Shown here one piece after another: positions 20,938-31,412 of a stretch of DNA of 64,000 nt. The number at the start of each line of letters is the position of its first letter. Position 1 is the first letter of the stretch. The notes beneath the pieces were generated by a model that did not search any database, was not told the DNA's origin, and saw nothing but the letters and a program-made list of their open reading frames with translations. The stretch comes from Coriaria nepalensis. Lineage: Eukaryota > Streptophyta > Magnoliopsida > Cucurbitales > Coriariaceae. The DNA lies in NCBI GenBank assembly GCA_027186245.1, contig CP114482.1:1927001-1991000 (forward strand), read 5' to 3'. The position numbers and the translations under genes are program-made.

Positions 20938-21975
20938 TAATGGGATGGGCTGAACAGTGGAAAGAAAACGGGGATATATATAGGAGAGAAAGAAGGGTTG
21001 CTTAATAAACTAGTGGGTCAAAAGTTATTACATATTCAATTTTTTTTCCCTTCTTTTCTCATGTATATAGAAATTTCATTTGCTTTCTATCTTTGTTTTT
21101 AAATTTTATAACCGGGAAATCCTCCATGTGCCTTCGAGGATGATGTATAAATCCGGAGAAGCAGTAAACATCATTATATCATAGAATTAAGTTTAGAGTA
21201 ACACTCGGGGCTTAAATCCGGTGCTCTCATTTGCTCATTCGCTCATTTGCTTTGTTGAGTTGTTTTAGGTTGGCCCATCAATCGGTTCATGGGCATTAAT
21301 CATATAGTACTTAGGGTTTGAGTAAATTTGAAAAACACACAAATAGGTTTTGATATCCGTATTATTATCTTATATATCACGTATGATCGAGAAGAATGGA
21401 ATCGATCTACAATTAATACATCAAGATATTTTAAGCGGTCTCTATTCAATTTGTCTGAAATTAATATATACTCTTTCAAGATCCTGACCAGTCAATGAAC
21501 TCATCAATTCATCAGTCAGAGTATAGCAGCCTGCCTAGCTAGCTTGCATGAGTCAGAACGTGCGTTGGTACTCGAATCAATTGGCCAAGAAAAGGAAAGG
21601 GTCGGTGGTTGTTACTTTGTTAGTTATGATCTTTCAATGGTTTTAGCCCTTCGGGGGTCATTTGGCTATGCAACCCTTTTTGCTCATTAGGATCTTTCAA
21701 TGCATTTCTAACTGCAAAACCTATTAATAAGTGGTGAAACGGTAATCCCACGAGACCTAAAATCTCATGCTAAAGAATGTGGAGATTGGAGCGTGGTTCG
21801 GGACCTCTTTAAAATGTTTGGGCTTGAACTAATACTATATAATTACATGAAAGTTTGAGAAATTTGGTAAAACTTAAATTAAATTCAAACAAAGTCTTAA
21901 AAACTATTAGATGGTACTTCTAATGGTTTTTTTTTCTCTGAGTAGGAATGAAATTTCCCACATTGCTACTAGCTT
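20938..21975. other. Spacer between convergent desaturase copies
   Basis: AT-rich sequence with the 3' UTRs of the plus pseudogene and the minus desaturase. No repeat family or gene was recognised. Confidence 0.5.
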
Positions 21976-24351
21976 CTAGTTGATTAGAATTTTCTTGAGG
22001 GCCATCTTTTGCATTTGCATTTTGGAAGGTAGTTTGACATCAGTAGCAAGTCCTATAGCTTCTAGAAACATGACAACCCACCAAGTCATGTCAAGCTGCC
22101 ACCACTCAAGCCCATGCCTAGCTGAACTCTCAAATGCATGATGGTTATTGTGCCATCCCTCTCCAAATGCAAGCAATCCCACCAACCTGAAACAATGGTC
22201 AATATAAAGTAAAATACTTAGAACCATTCGGATCAAATCATGTCAAACACTTTCTATTATCTGAGGCTGATATAGCTTGATCACAGTAGACCGAAGAACA
22301 TATTCCGAGAAGGCTGAAACTTCTCGTAATAACTGTAAAAGCTTAGGATTATTTGAAGTGAGTGAAGTTTCAAGCTAATGTAATTTTTGGTATCAGAGCT
22401 CACGGTGCATTTTTTTGGTGTTGACTATTTAACGAAAATTTGGTTCTCAATATTTAGAACATGTGGGAATTGAAATTAGATCGATCGGACAAATATTGAT
22501 CAAGTTATGCTTATTTATGCTTTTTGCTGGTTTATACCATGACAGCAGATACATTATACAATTGCTAATATTTTGGAGGCAAATTCTAGTTGCAAGCAAA
22601 TTTATTATGTCCATCTAGACTTCTTGTAGTTTCGAAGAAGGAACATAATAGATTATGGCAACTAAAAACAGTGCAAGTAAATTGGTTGTAAGTATTGATT
22701 AAGTCATTCCATAAGTCTTAGTCACTAATTTAAGAATGCTTTAAATGCTTGTTTATTATTATACTTGTTTGTTTAGTATTTATAATATTTAAGCAAGTTT
22801 TCTTGCTAATAAAATGAATGTTATGAAATTTCCAAACACAGAACACTCCTCTATGTGAACGTTATTACTCATTGTACATTTGACTAGCAAAGTTCTTATA
22901 AGTTCTTATAAGTTCGATAAGTAAAAGGAATTCTATTACGTACCAATTGTTCTTGGATAAATCACCCGTATTCCATTGTTGCTTCCCCCATATATGGCAT
23001 ACCGAATTGACGGAGAATGTGATATGAAAAACCCATACAATTCTCACACCCTGCATGCATTCAATCAATGTACTTTAGTTAAGATTACGCGATTCAAAGT
23101 AAGTTTCGTGGGCTTAAAGCCGGCCGGAAACTGAATTTTAATCTCGAACAGGTATTCCGAAACAATCTTAAATCAGTTTTTTACCATTCCCCATACAAGA
23201 AACGGAACTCCTCCCATAAGATATAGTACAACTCCAAGAGCAGTTGGATGAAGAATGTATGTCTTTCTGATAAACCTGTAGAAGCTCTGCTTCTCTAGAT
23301 CATTGACATTGTTTGGTCTACCGTGTTTGACATATCCGACAAAAACATTTTGAAAAACCTTTCTTTCTCTATTTTGTATGGCTCCGTATACTTTAGGAGA
23401 GACCTTTTTGGTCAATAAATAAGAATTGAACAACCAACCCAGGTGACTAAACCAAAACCCTTCAAGAGGACTGTGTGGGTCCCTTTCAGTATCAACAAAC
23501 TGATGGTGATATCTATGCGTACTTACCCAATCAATTGGGTCGCCCTACATATTCACACAAATATATGTAAGAATATTGAAAAGCTATCACAAAAGTTTGA
23601 AGAAAAGGTGATCAAATGGTGAGAAGTATAATTGTCCCAATATCTTAAATTACTAAAAAAAAGGTTGAACAAGGAAGTCTACATGCACCCCTAGGTATAG
23701 ACCTTAAGCACATTATAACATTAGTAGCTAAAACATAATATATACGGTTAAGTCACACATTTACATAATAATATTAATTGAGATTCAAAATCATAAACGA
23801 GACTTTGATACGAGCTATCAAACACCTTCAAAACTCGTTTTACTAAACATTTGCACCCATACAGTGGTTAGATAACTTAGATTCAACCATATACATACCG
23901 TGTATATACAACGCATGGATAATATATCCACATAATAGCCAAATCGCATTTTAAACCATGTCCAAACGTGAAAAGTTTAACCATTTTCAAACTAAATGCG
24001 CATTCCACACTACCAAATAATGAGTGAGAATCGTACCTGAAGTGCCAGAACTGCACAATAAGCAAACAAGTATTCAAGCCATTTTGGGAGGTGGAAGCTC
24101 TTATGAGCAAGATTCCTGTGATAAGAGAGAGTCATCCCAAAAAGACCAGTCACAACATACAGCACCACAGCGACCCATAATGCATCCCAGTTGACATAAA
24201 ACGGTGCCAAGAGACACAGAAAATGCATGACCAGAAAAGCTCCGGCCGTGCGTTTGTCTAACAATGTCCATCTTCTCCGACCAGAAAAGATCCCTTGTTG
24301 TAGTACTGCCTGATGATGATCATGAGCTTGTATGCCTTTTGTGGTTTCCAT
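21976..24351 (-). CDS. Acyl-lipid/acyl-CoA delta-9-type desaturase (ADS/FAD5 family)
   Basis: Four exons, 24351-24037, 23544-23185, 23050-22944 and 22186-21976, join in phase to give 330 residues. The three His boxes are complete: HRNLAH (exon 1), HRYHH (exon 2) and HNNHH (exon 4), with hydrophobic segments between. This is a membrane di-iron desaturase that inserts a double bond into saturated acyl chains, of the family that includes ADS1/ADS2 and plastid FAD5. The N-terminus (METTKGIQAHDHHQ) is short and acidic/His-rich, without a transit peptide, so ER location is more likely. Exon 2 reads straight through the site where the plus-strand copy has an intron, adding about 30 residues. A degenerate copia LTR lies in the last intron. 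Confidence 0.88.
22347..22905 (+). mobile_element. Old solo LTR of the copia family in a desaturase intron
   Basis: From ATTTGAAGTGAGTGAAG to GACTAGCAAAGTTCTTATAAG the block follows the LTRs at 30779 and 35316 motif by motif (GGTATCAGAGCT..., TTCTCAATATTTAGAACATG, TTTATTATGTCCATC, AATAGATTATGG), with many substitutions and an internal insertion. The TG start is mutated and the CTAACA end is missing. No internal genes are left, so it is a solo LTR much older than the full element. Confidence 0.7.
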
Positions 24352-26123
24352 GCATGAACACTTGTTAGAACTTGGAATCCCTTTTTCTGAGTAAGTTTTT
24401 AGCCTCTTTAGGACTCTCTATTTATTGACATGATGAGGGGGGGCTTGTCCGAATTGATGGTTGTGGTTGAATTGGACTAACAAAGTTGGTGATGTTTTCC
24501 CCAGCTCACACCCACTACCCACCCACCATTTTTTAATGGGTGTAAGCAATTATTTGACGTCTGGATTTATGGGACTAAGTATTAAATATTTGCATCAATA
24601 GGTGCTGCAAAGTTGGTCGTATAAATATAGAATGAGGCACTGCCGCAGTGAGATCAGGATATTATTAATACATATCACGTGCTTTGGAATTTTTTTTTTT
24701 CCAACTTTAAATACGAGTTACGACTGTTAAGGTGTTAGTAATGGAGTTTGGAAATGGTAGTTGAAAAAAAAAAAAAAATTCTAAAACTCTACACTCGAAA
24801 TTATTATATATATAAGTAGAGTTTATATTGGAAAACTTTAGATAAAAACTTTTAAATTGATATTATCTACACTTCATAGTTTTCAAAATTTAAAGAAGAT
24901 TTGATTCTATATATCTCCATATATTTAGTATATGAATTTCTTTTTCATACCGACCTCCTTTTACTCTCCTTCTCTTTCTTTCTGAATAAGCAGTTGTTAG
25001 AAATATTCATAACCAAAGTCAATAAAAATGGCTTCCGCATGCAAGCTCGCTAATTACTAGCATGCTCACCATTTAGGTCATTAAATGAGGAAGAAAATCA
25101 GCATGCATGTATGCACGGTGGATTGTTCATTTGCATGCTCACCGTTTTAAGGCTTAGTTTGACATTGAGCTCCCCCCCCCCCCCCTTTGCCTATGTAAAT
25201 GGCAAGTTCATTTGGTTGTATTAAGCATCAGAATCTAGAGAGTATTTTGATCATCAGAAAACTCAGAGAGTTTGAGGGAGTTGAGAGAATTGTATTGAAA
25301 GAGTTGAGTTTGAGTTTGTAATCTCCTCCTCTTGTAAGCTTTCTTTGATAGTGAAGTAAGAGTTTCACTCTTCCGGGGACGTAGGTAGTTGTCAAACCAT
25401 GTAAATTCTCGTATTTCCATAAAAATTAGTGAGGCTATTGCTCATTCCATATCAAGTCTCACTTACTCACGTTTATAGGGAAACAAACAGAGCGGATTTG
25501 ACTTGTAATGCTTTATCAATTTTTTCTTTTCTTTTGGTCAATGCTCTTTCCAAGTTCATTCAATTAAATTTGGATGATAAACTTGATAAGTAAGATAGGC
25601 TTAAGTGATAAGACAACTCCTGAAATTGAGAGGTTTCAAATTGGAATCATTATGAATATAAAATGATGGATATATTCATTTTTAGTTCAGATACTTAGAC
25701 ATTGTATCAAATTGAAAGGAATGCATGTGAATATGTAAATACAAAAACCATTATTTAACAATATGCATGCTTAAATTTTTACACTGATTACTATCTGACA
25801 ACTTGCATAAATAGATTCACGTAAAAAGAAAAAAAGACAAAAGCAAATTAAGTAGGCGTTTGATTCCACTTTTTCTCAATTGTGAACAAACGAAAAAAGA
25901 GGCAATCAAGCAAACGCCACAAACAAATTAATAAAACACAAACCATGCAAAGATCAGTTGCTGGTTAAACCACTAACCAGCTTCGCACATCCCCAAGAAT
26001 AGATGAAACAAAACCATGCAAGCAAGCATTAATACGTACACCATTTTCATGCAACACCTAAAAGAGACCGAAACTGACAAGAGTTATTTATGTAGATAGA
26101 CCCTACCTCAGAACACACCCAAA
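24352..26123. other. Spacer between desaturase and MYB genes
   Basis: It holds the desaturase promoter, a 15-C run near 25171-25185, an LTR-end-like block at 25195-25435 and the MYB 3' region. The 61-codon minus frame at 25235 lies within the LTR-like block and is not a gene. Confidence 0.5.
25195..25435 (+). mobile_element. Copia LTR R/U5-like fragment
   Basis: The series TTTGTAATCTCCTCC, TGATAGTGAAGTAAGAG, TTCCGGGGACGTAGGTAG and CAAACCATGTAAATTCTCG is the usual ending of a class of plant copia LTRs (transcript start/U5 side). Neither a clean TG start nor a primer-binding site was found, so it is a fragment. Confidence 0.4.
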
Positions 26124-27505
26124 TCAAACTAACTCCCAAAGATTGATCAATTGATTAAAAGTGTCACCATTAGTATTCCAATTTTCAGGAAGAAAATCAT
26201 CGATTGTGGAGTTCAAATCTTTTGTGAAACCATAGATAGCACCCTCTAGACCATTTTCTGCACCCATAGTAAGATTTTCACATCCATGACTAGCTTGATG
26301 GAAATCCGAGTTCACCTTATATGGATTTAAAAGATCGTCCTCTGGAGCTAATGGAAACGGATTTAATTCATAATCACAACCCGAATTAACATATTTCTCA
26401 TGATTATGGTCATGATTAAGGTCTAGAATCGAATTGTGTAATTGCATTTCTAAGATGTTGATTACCCTTGTGCATCGTATCGCTTTTGTTCGGATCGCCT
26501 TGCATGATTTACCTGTCGAGTTGATTGGATTCAACAGATCGACCTTATTAATGGAAGTTGAACGTTCTTCTTTCTTTTTTATATCATCGCCTTGCAGTCC
26601 TTTCTTGCTCAAATACGTCTTCCAATAATTCTTTACTTCATTGTCCGTTCGCCCTGGTAATCTCCCGGCAATCAGTGACCACCTTCGATCAAAGAAATTA
26701 GATATTTATCATCAAATTAGTTTCATATTTTCGCAACTAAAATGTAGTAACAAAGTGCTGTTTCTTTTGCCCTTTTAACTTCAAAAATGATGCTTTCATG
26801 ATTGAATTCAAGGCTTTCCAACTCTCTAGCTACCATTCATTTACTAATTAAGTGTTGCTTCTTTCAATAAGATTTAGAACCATTCCCGAAGACAGTACTT
26901 AATTATGTCTGAAAATGCAGTGGGTCCACATGGAACATCACATTTTACTACTACTAGCATGCTCGCATCACAAAATCACATGATCTTATAATTTTTTGTT
27001 TCCCCTACATTTCAAATCACATGATGATTACCTGTTACCTAGAAGCTTATGAAGTCGTACAATGAGCTCTTCTTCTTCCGGTGATATGTTGCCTCTCTTG
27101 ATCCCTGGCCTCAGATAATTCATCCAACGCAATCTACAACTCTTTCCACAGCGTTTCAACCCTATTTATGTAACACATTAACAATTTAGTTCTTTTCTTC
27201 GAGGGTGGATTATAGTTGAGTCTTAACATGGTCTATCCAAGAAACTTCTCATATAGATGTAAAACTTAAATGGAAAAACACACTGAAAGTAAGTAAATTC
27301 TTTCTTTCTTTGAAATGTAAAGCATCTATAAAGTACTATGAGTACATAGTATATATACAGATAGATAGGTACCAGCTTTCTGAGGAAGATCTCTCCATTT
27401 TCCTTCTCCATGAGCTTTAACATAGCCAGCAAGTTTTTGATCCTCCACAGATGACCATGAGCCTCTATTCAGTCCTATCTTAGCACAACATGACCTCCTC
27501 ACCAT
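26124..27505 (-). CDS. R2R3-MYB transcription factor, TT2-like flavonoid class
   Basis: Three exons, 27505-27373, 27161-27032 and 26682-26124, give 273 residues in phase at the conserved MYB intron positions. R2 (about 13-64) and R3 (about 67-115) keep the spaced Trp residues, with the first R3 position non-Trp as usual. R3 contains the bHLH-contact signature [DE]Lxx[RK]xxxLxxxxxxLxxxR, seen as [40 protein letters not shown] and [10 protein letters not shown] resemble TT2-type proanthocyanidin regulators. The C-terminus is acidic and Asn-rich and ends in [18 protein letters not shown], a likely activation region. It probably binds MYB-core sites with a bHLH/WD40 partner. Subgroup assignment needs a tree; the family is certain. 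Confidence 0.92.
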
Positions 27506-28425
27506 CTCCTCTCTCTCTCTCTCTCTCTCCCTCCTACTTTTTCACTCTGAAATTTGTTTTGGTCCAAACACTGCTGGTAACAATTACGCGAAAATTTGTT
27601 CTATTTGGATGTGCCTTGCTATAAACTTGCTTGTGCTATCTTCTAGGTTATATATACTAGCTATTTATAAGGTACCTTTTGTGACAAAGCTAGCCTACAG
27701 CTAGCTAGCTAGGTCTTTTAATTCAAACTGTATTCAGTAATCGATAGAAGAAAAGTAAGGTACCAAAGAATCTTAGTGAAGAAACTGTTTATATGTAGGG
27801 CCAATGTTGATAGCGAAGTGCAAGCAAACATGGGGACCAAATTTCCAGTATGAACTCAATAATTCTAGTAATTGAAGATGATAATGTTTTTCTTGATCAG
27901 GAAGATTCATTCTACTATATACCAAATTCTCAAGATATACGACCTAAACAAAAAAAAAAAAAAAAAAAAAAACAAGAAAATGTACTACGACATGGTTACG
28001 ATATCATGTGCATATCCTATCTGTACGTTACACGATATTCATTCATTGTGCAATATGTAGATTCTATGTAGTTTCTTAAAAGTTAAAACTATCATGTTCT
28101 AAACGTAAATTTCTTTGTGAATTTATTACTTAAATGACTTACTAAAAAACATATATATATATATTTAGTGTGTTTAGTGGTGATAATATGTTTCGTAAAA
28201 TAACTAACTCTTTTGCAATGATTTTTTTTTTTTTTTCATAATACTTTAATTATATTGGATTCATTAAATAATTTATCAAACTTTTTATTTAGAAACTCAT
28301 TTTTGTTTTTTTTTTCATGATTTTAAATCGTTCCTTATTACCATTACCTTGTACAACAAATAAACAACAAATGAATTAATGATTATGTTCCCAAAAAAAT
28401 GGAACCAAATGTCACTTAATAAAAT
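27506..28425. other. MYB promoter region and AT-rich spacer
   Basis: A CT-dinucleotide run (about 27507-27530) sits in the MYB leader. A TATATA stretch lies near 27649 and a 24-A run at 27949-27973. Frames at 27850-28071 span the poly(A) run and are not genes. Confidence 0.5.
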
Positions 28426-29266
28426 TAGGGCTTAAATTATATTTAACCCCCCTGAAACAACCATCATTTTGAAAGACCCCCTTAAACTAAGAAAAAGTTA
28501 GATTTTACCCCCTCATATGTATTTTAAACTCTATTTAACCTCAAATTTTATGTTTTTTTTTTTTTTTTTAAATATTTTTAATTTTAGCTTCAAAATTTTA
28601 TTCTTACACTCTTTTACTCATTTAATTTTTTTTTAATCATTTTTTCATCAATCCACCCCTTTACCACCACCTACCTATCCCTTTATCACCGTTGTCGGAA
28701 ATAATTTTTATTTTTATTTGTATACCCTTATCTTATTTTTTATATTTTGAATCGCACTTTTAATTTAGTTTTCATTTATTCACCTCTTAAACAAAATCCT
28801 CCACACCTTCCTCCGTTGATGTCGCCCTTATCCACTAGAGAGTAACTTTTTCTCTTTCTGATTCCGGATGATTTGACTAGGATCTGGCGAGAGAGAATTA
28901 ATTTTGATGGCAGAGGAATGTGAAAGGGGTGTTGTTTTACGAGTGAATACATAATTAAAAGTATGATTGAAAATGTAAGAATAAAAGTTAATGATACAAA
29001 AATACGGTAAGGGCAAATGTGGTAGAGAGGGGTGATGGAGGTGATGGTGAGGAGATGAATTGATGAAAAATATTTTAAAATAATAAAGTGAGTTAATGAG
29101 TGTAAGAATAAAATTTTGAGATAAAAAATATAAAAGATAAGTTATTTGAGGTTGAAAAGGAGATTAATAGACATATGAGGGGGATAAAGTCTGATTTTTT
29201 TTCGTAGTCGATAGGGAACCTCTATAAAACATGGTAATTTGAGGGGAATAACTTTAATTTGGCCTA
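28426..29266. mobile_element. 841-bp foldback/TIR element with arms of about 400 bp
   Basis: The left end (TAGGGCTTAAATTATATTTA) pairs with the reverse complement of the right end (TAGGCCAAATTAAAGTTATT). Pairing continues inward through CCCCCTCATATG, AAAATTTTATTCTTACACTC, TTTTTCATCAAT and CACC-rich blocks to near the centre (around 28860), so almost the whole element can fold back on itself. Frames at 28828-29016 and 29142-29330 are incidental. No transposase was seen, so it is non-autonomous. No target duplication was identified by eye. Confidence 0.7.
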
Positions 29267-29697
29267 AACTTAGTGAAGAAGATAGAAAGTTAAACTTTAT
29301 AAACATAAGACAAAGATGAGAAAGGGACAAATCATGAGGAAAGTAACAAACTAGTTAAAATATTTATCATACTTTAGAAGCTCTCAAGCGATTTATCAAA
29401 ATGATCATATGCACCTTATATTCGTGCAAGATAACAACAGTAATAGCTGGGTACCAACTATCGATTAAGAATTGCCATATAAATTACAAGTTGAGCACGC
29501 ATGATTTTGTCATCTAAGTTAACATCATTTCCGAGTGAGAAATTATGGAGGTCGAGGGTATATATAATAAGTCAATTTGGTAGGGATCTTGTTGGAGATT
29601 GCAAATCGGAATCCAGATGTTTTTGTCCGCTTTCACAGCTTGTTTCCTCCGATCAAGTGTTATGGGTGTTTCTTTGCGAGTTTGTGCACTTAAGGAG

Positions 29698-29742
<45 letters not shown>

Positions 29743-30603
29743 TTAAGATTGAATATTTCATAATATCCTCCTTTAATTTGATTTATGCCTTTTAAAAGAA
29801 GAAAAGTTTCAAAAATTGTCGACCCAAAAGAAATTAAACCCTACTTAAAACTTGTTTTTAAAAAATAGTCTTATTTTAAAAATTTTAATACAATTCATGG
29901 AACAATAAGACTTTAAATTTTTTTTTCTTTCATGATTTTTCCTTTTTCTTTTTTCAATGTGATTATTAAGTGTGAGCTTTCTATTATCAAAGATAGTCAT
30001 AGACCGATATGGACCGAAAATGAACTGACAAGGTCGAATAGGAAATGACCGAATGGATAGACAATAGACCGACAACAAACCGATAATGGATTGATAATGG
30101 ATCAACATGGACCGGCTTGACAAGAGACTGATATGAACCGACCCGATGGACTGACAAGCTTCTTGTGTGCAATATATATATATATATATATTTATTATTA
30201 TTATTTTTTTTTGGTACAATCTGGATTTTAATAGAGAAACTTTGAACTCTTTAAAAAAGGAAAATTGAAATAAATAAATAAATAAATATTTAGGTGGAGA
30301 AGCTTCGAACTCACAAAATGATTTTGTGCAATCCGGAATATATCGAAGAAATTTTGAACTCTCAAAATAGAGAAGAAAGAAATTTTGGAAAAAAACCGAA
30401 AACTTTTATCTAGAACTTTGAACGTAAAGCTTTTGTTACGATGAGGGAGATTTCACGTTTTTGCTCAAACACATTATTTTTCATTTGACAAATGAGGGAG
30501 ATTGGTAGGGATATGGTTAAATTAGTCATTGTTGTTTTCATACTATAAAAAGAGAGTTTATTAAGTATATATGTATTCTCATGCAAGCTCATGCATCCTC
30601 ACG
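29267..30603. other. Spacer with microsatellite and degenerate motif repeats
   Basis: It contains an ATT run at 29699-29742, a stretch at about 30000-30160 with irregular repeats of GACCGA/GGACCG/AACTGACA, and a TA run at 30174-30192. No gene was seen. Confidence 0.5.
29699..29742. repeat. (ATT)n microsatellite
   Basis: About 14 uninterrupted ATT units. Confidence 0.9.
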
Positions 30604-30778
30604 TGCCCTTACACGTGTGCAATTAGTTTGTTAAGGGAGTTAGTTAATCTGTTAGCTCTCATGCAACCACTTGACATGGTATCAGAGCGGTGACGATCAC
30701 CATTGTCTTCCTCCTTGCTCTTCCCTTTCACCATTTTTTCAAGAACCCTTCTTCTTCTGCAACTCTGTTTCTTCTTTC

Positions 30779-31312
30779 TGTTTGAAGTAAGTGAAGCTTC
30801 ATGCTATTTTTTTTGGCATCAGAGTTGACTTTTTGATTGGTGCATCTTTTGGCGTTGACTCCTCAACACAAAGTTGGTCCTCAATATTTAGAGCATGTGG
30901 AAATTGAAATCAGTTTATTATGTCCATCCAGACTTGCTGGAGTTGATCGTGGTGCAGAAGAAGAAGCAGAATAGATTATGGAAGTTTTTGGTCAAAAAAA
31001 CAGTGCAAGTACACTAGTTGTTGGATGTTACTGGTTGTCTGTTTTTTTTGCTTATCTCTCATGCTTGTGATTGTAAGTGTTAAGAAGATCTTTCCATAAG
31101 TTTCATTCCAGTATTTTAAGAGTACTTTAAGTGAATGTCCATTATTGTACTATTTTGATTATTGTTTGTAGTACTTAAGCAAGTGTTCTTACTTTTCAAT
31201 ATATGTTCTGAAATTTCCAGAAAAACAGAACTCTTTTCTCTGTGTCTTCCTTGAGTTTGAACATTGTTATTCATTGTGCACTTGACTAGCAAAGTTCTTA
31301 CAAATTCTAACA
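30779..31312 (+). repeat. 5' LTR of young copia element
   Basis: 534 bp, TGTTTGAAG to AATTCTAACA. It is directly followed by the tRNA-Met primer site. Confidence 0.95.
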
Positions 31313-31412
31313 TGGTATCAGAGCACAGAATATAAAAGATCAAACCTTCTTAACACTCATCTCATTCCTTTCTTCTTGAAACAAATCAAAAGCAATCACT
31401 CGATTAACACAC

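Noticed and set aside
27850..28071. Two overlapping frames around a poly(A) run
   Set aside because: Lysine run from a 24-A tract and no homology features.
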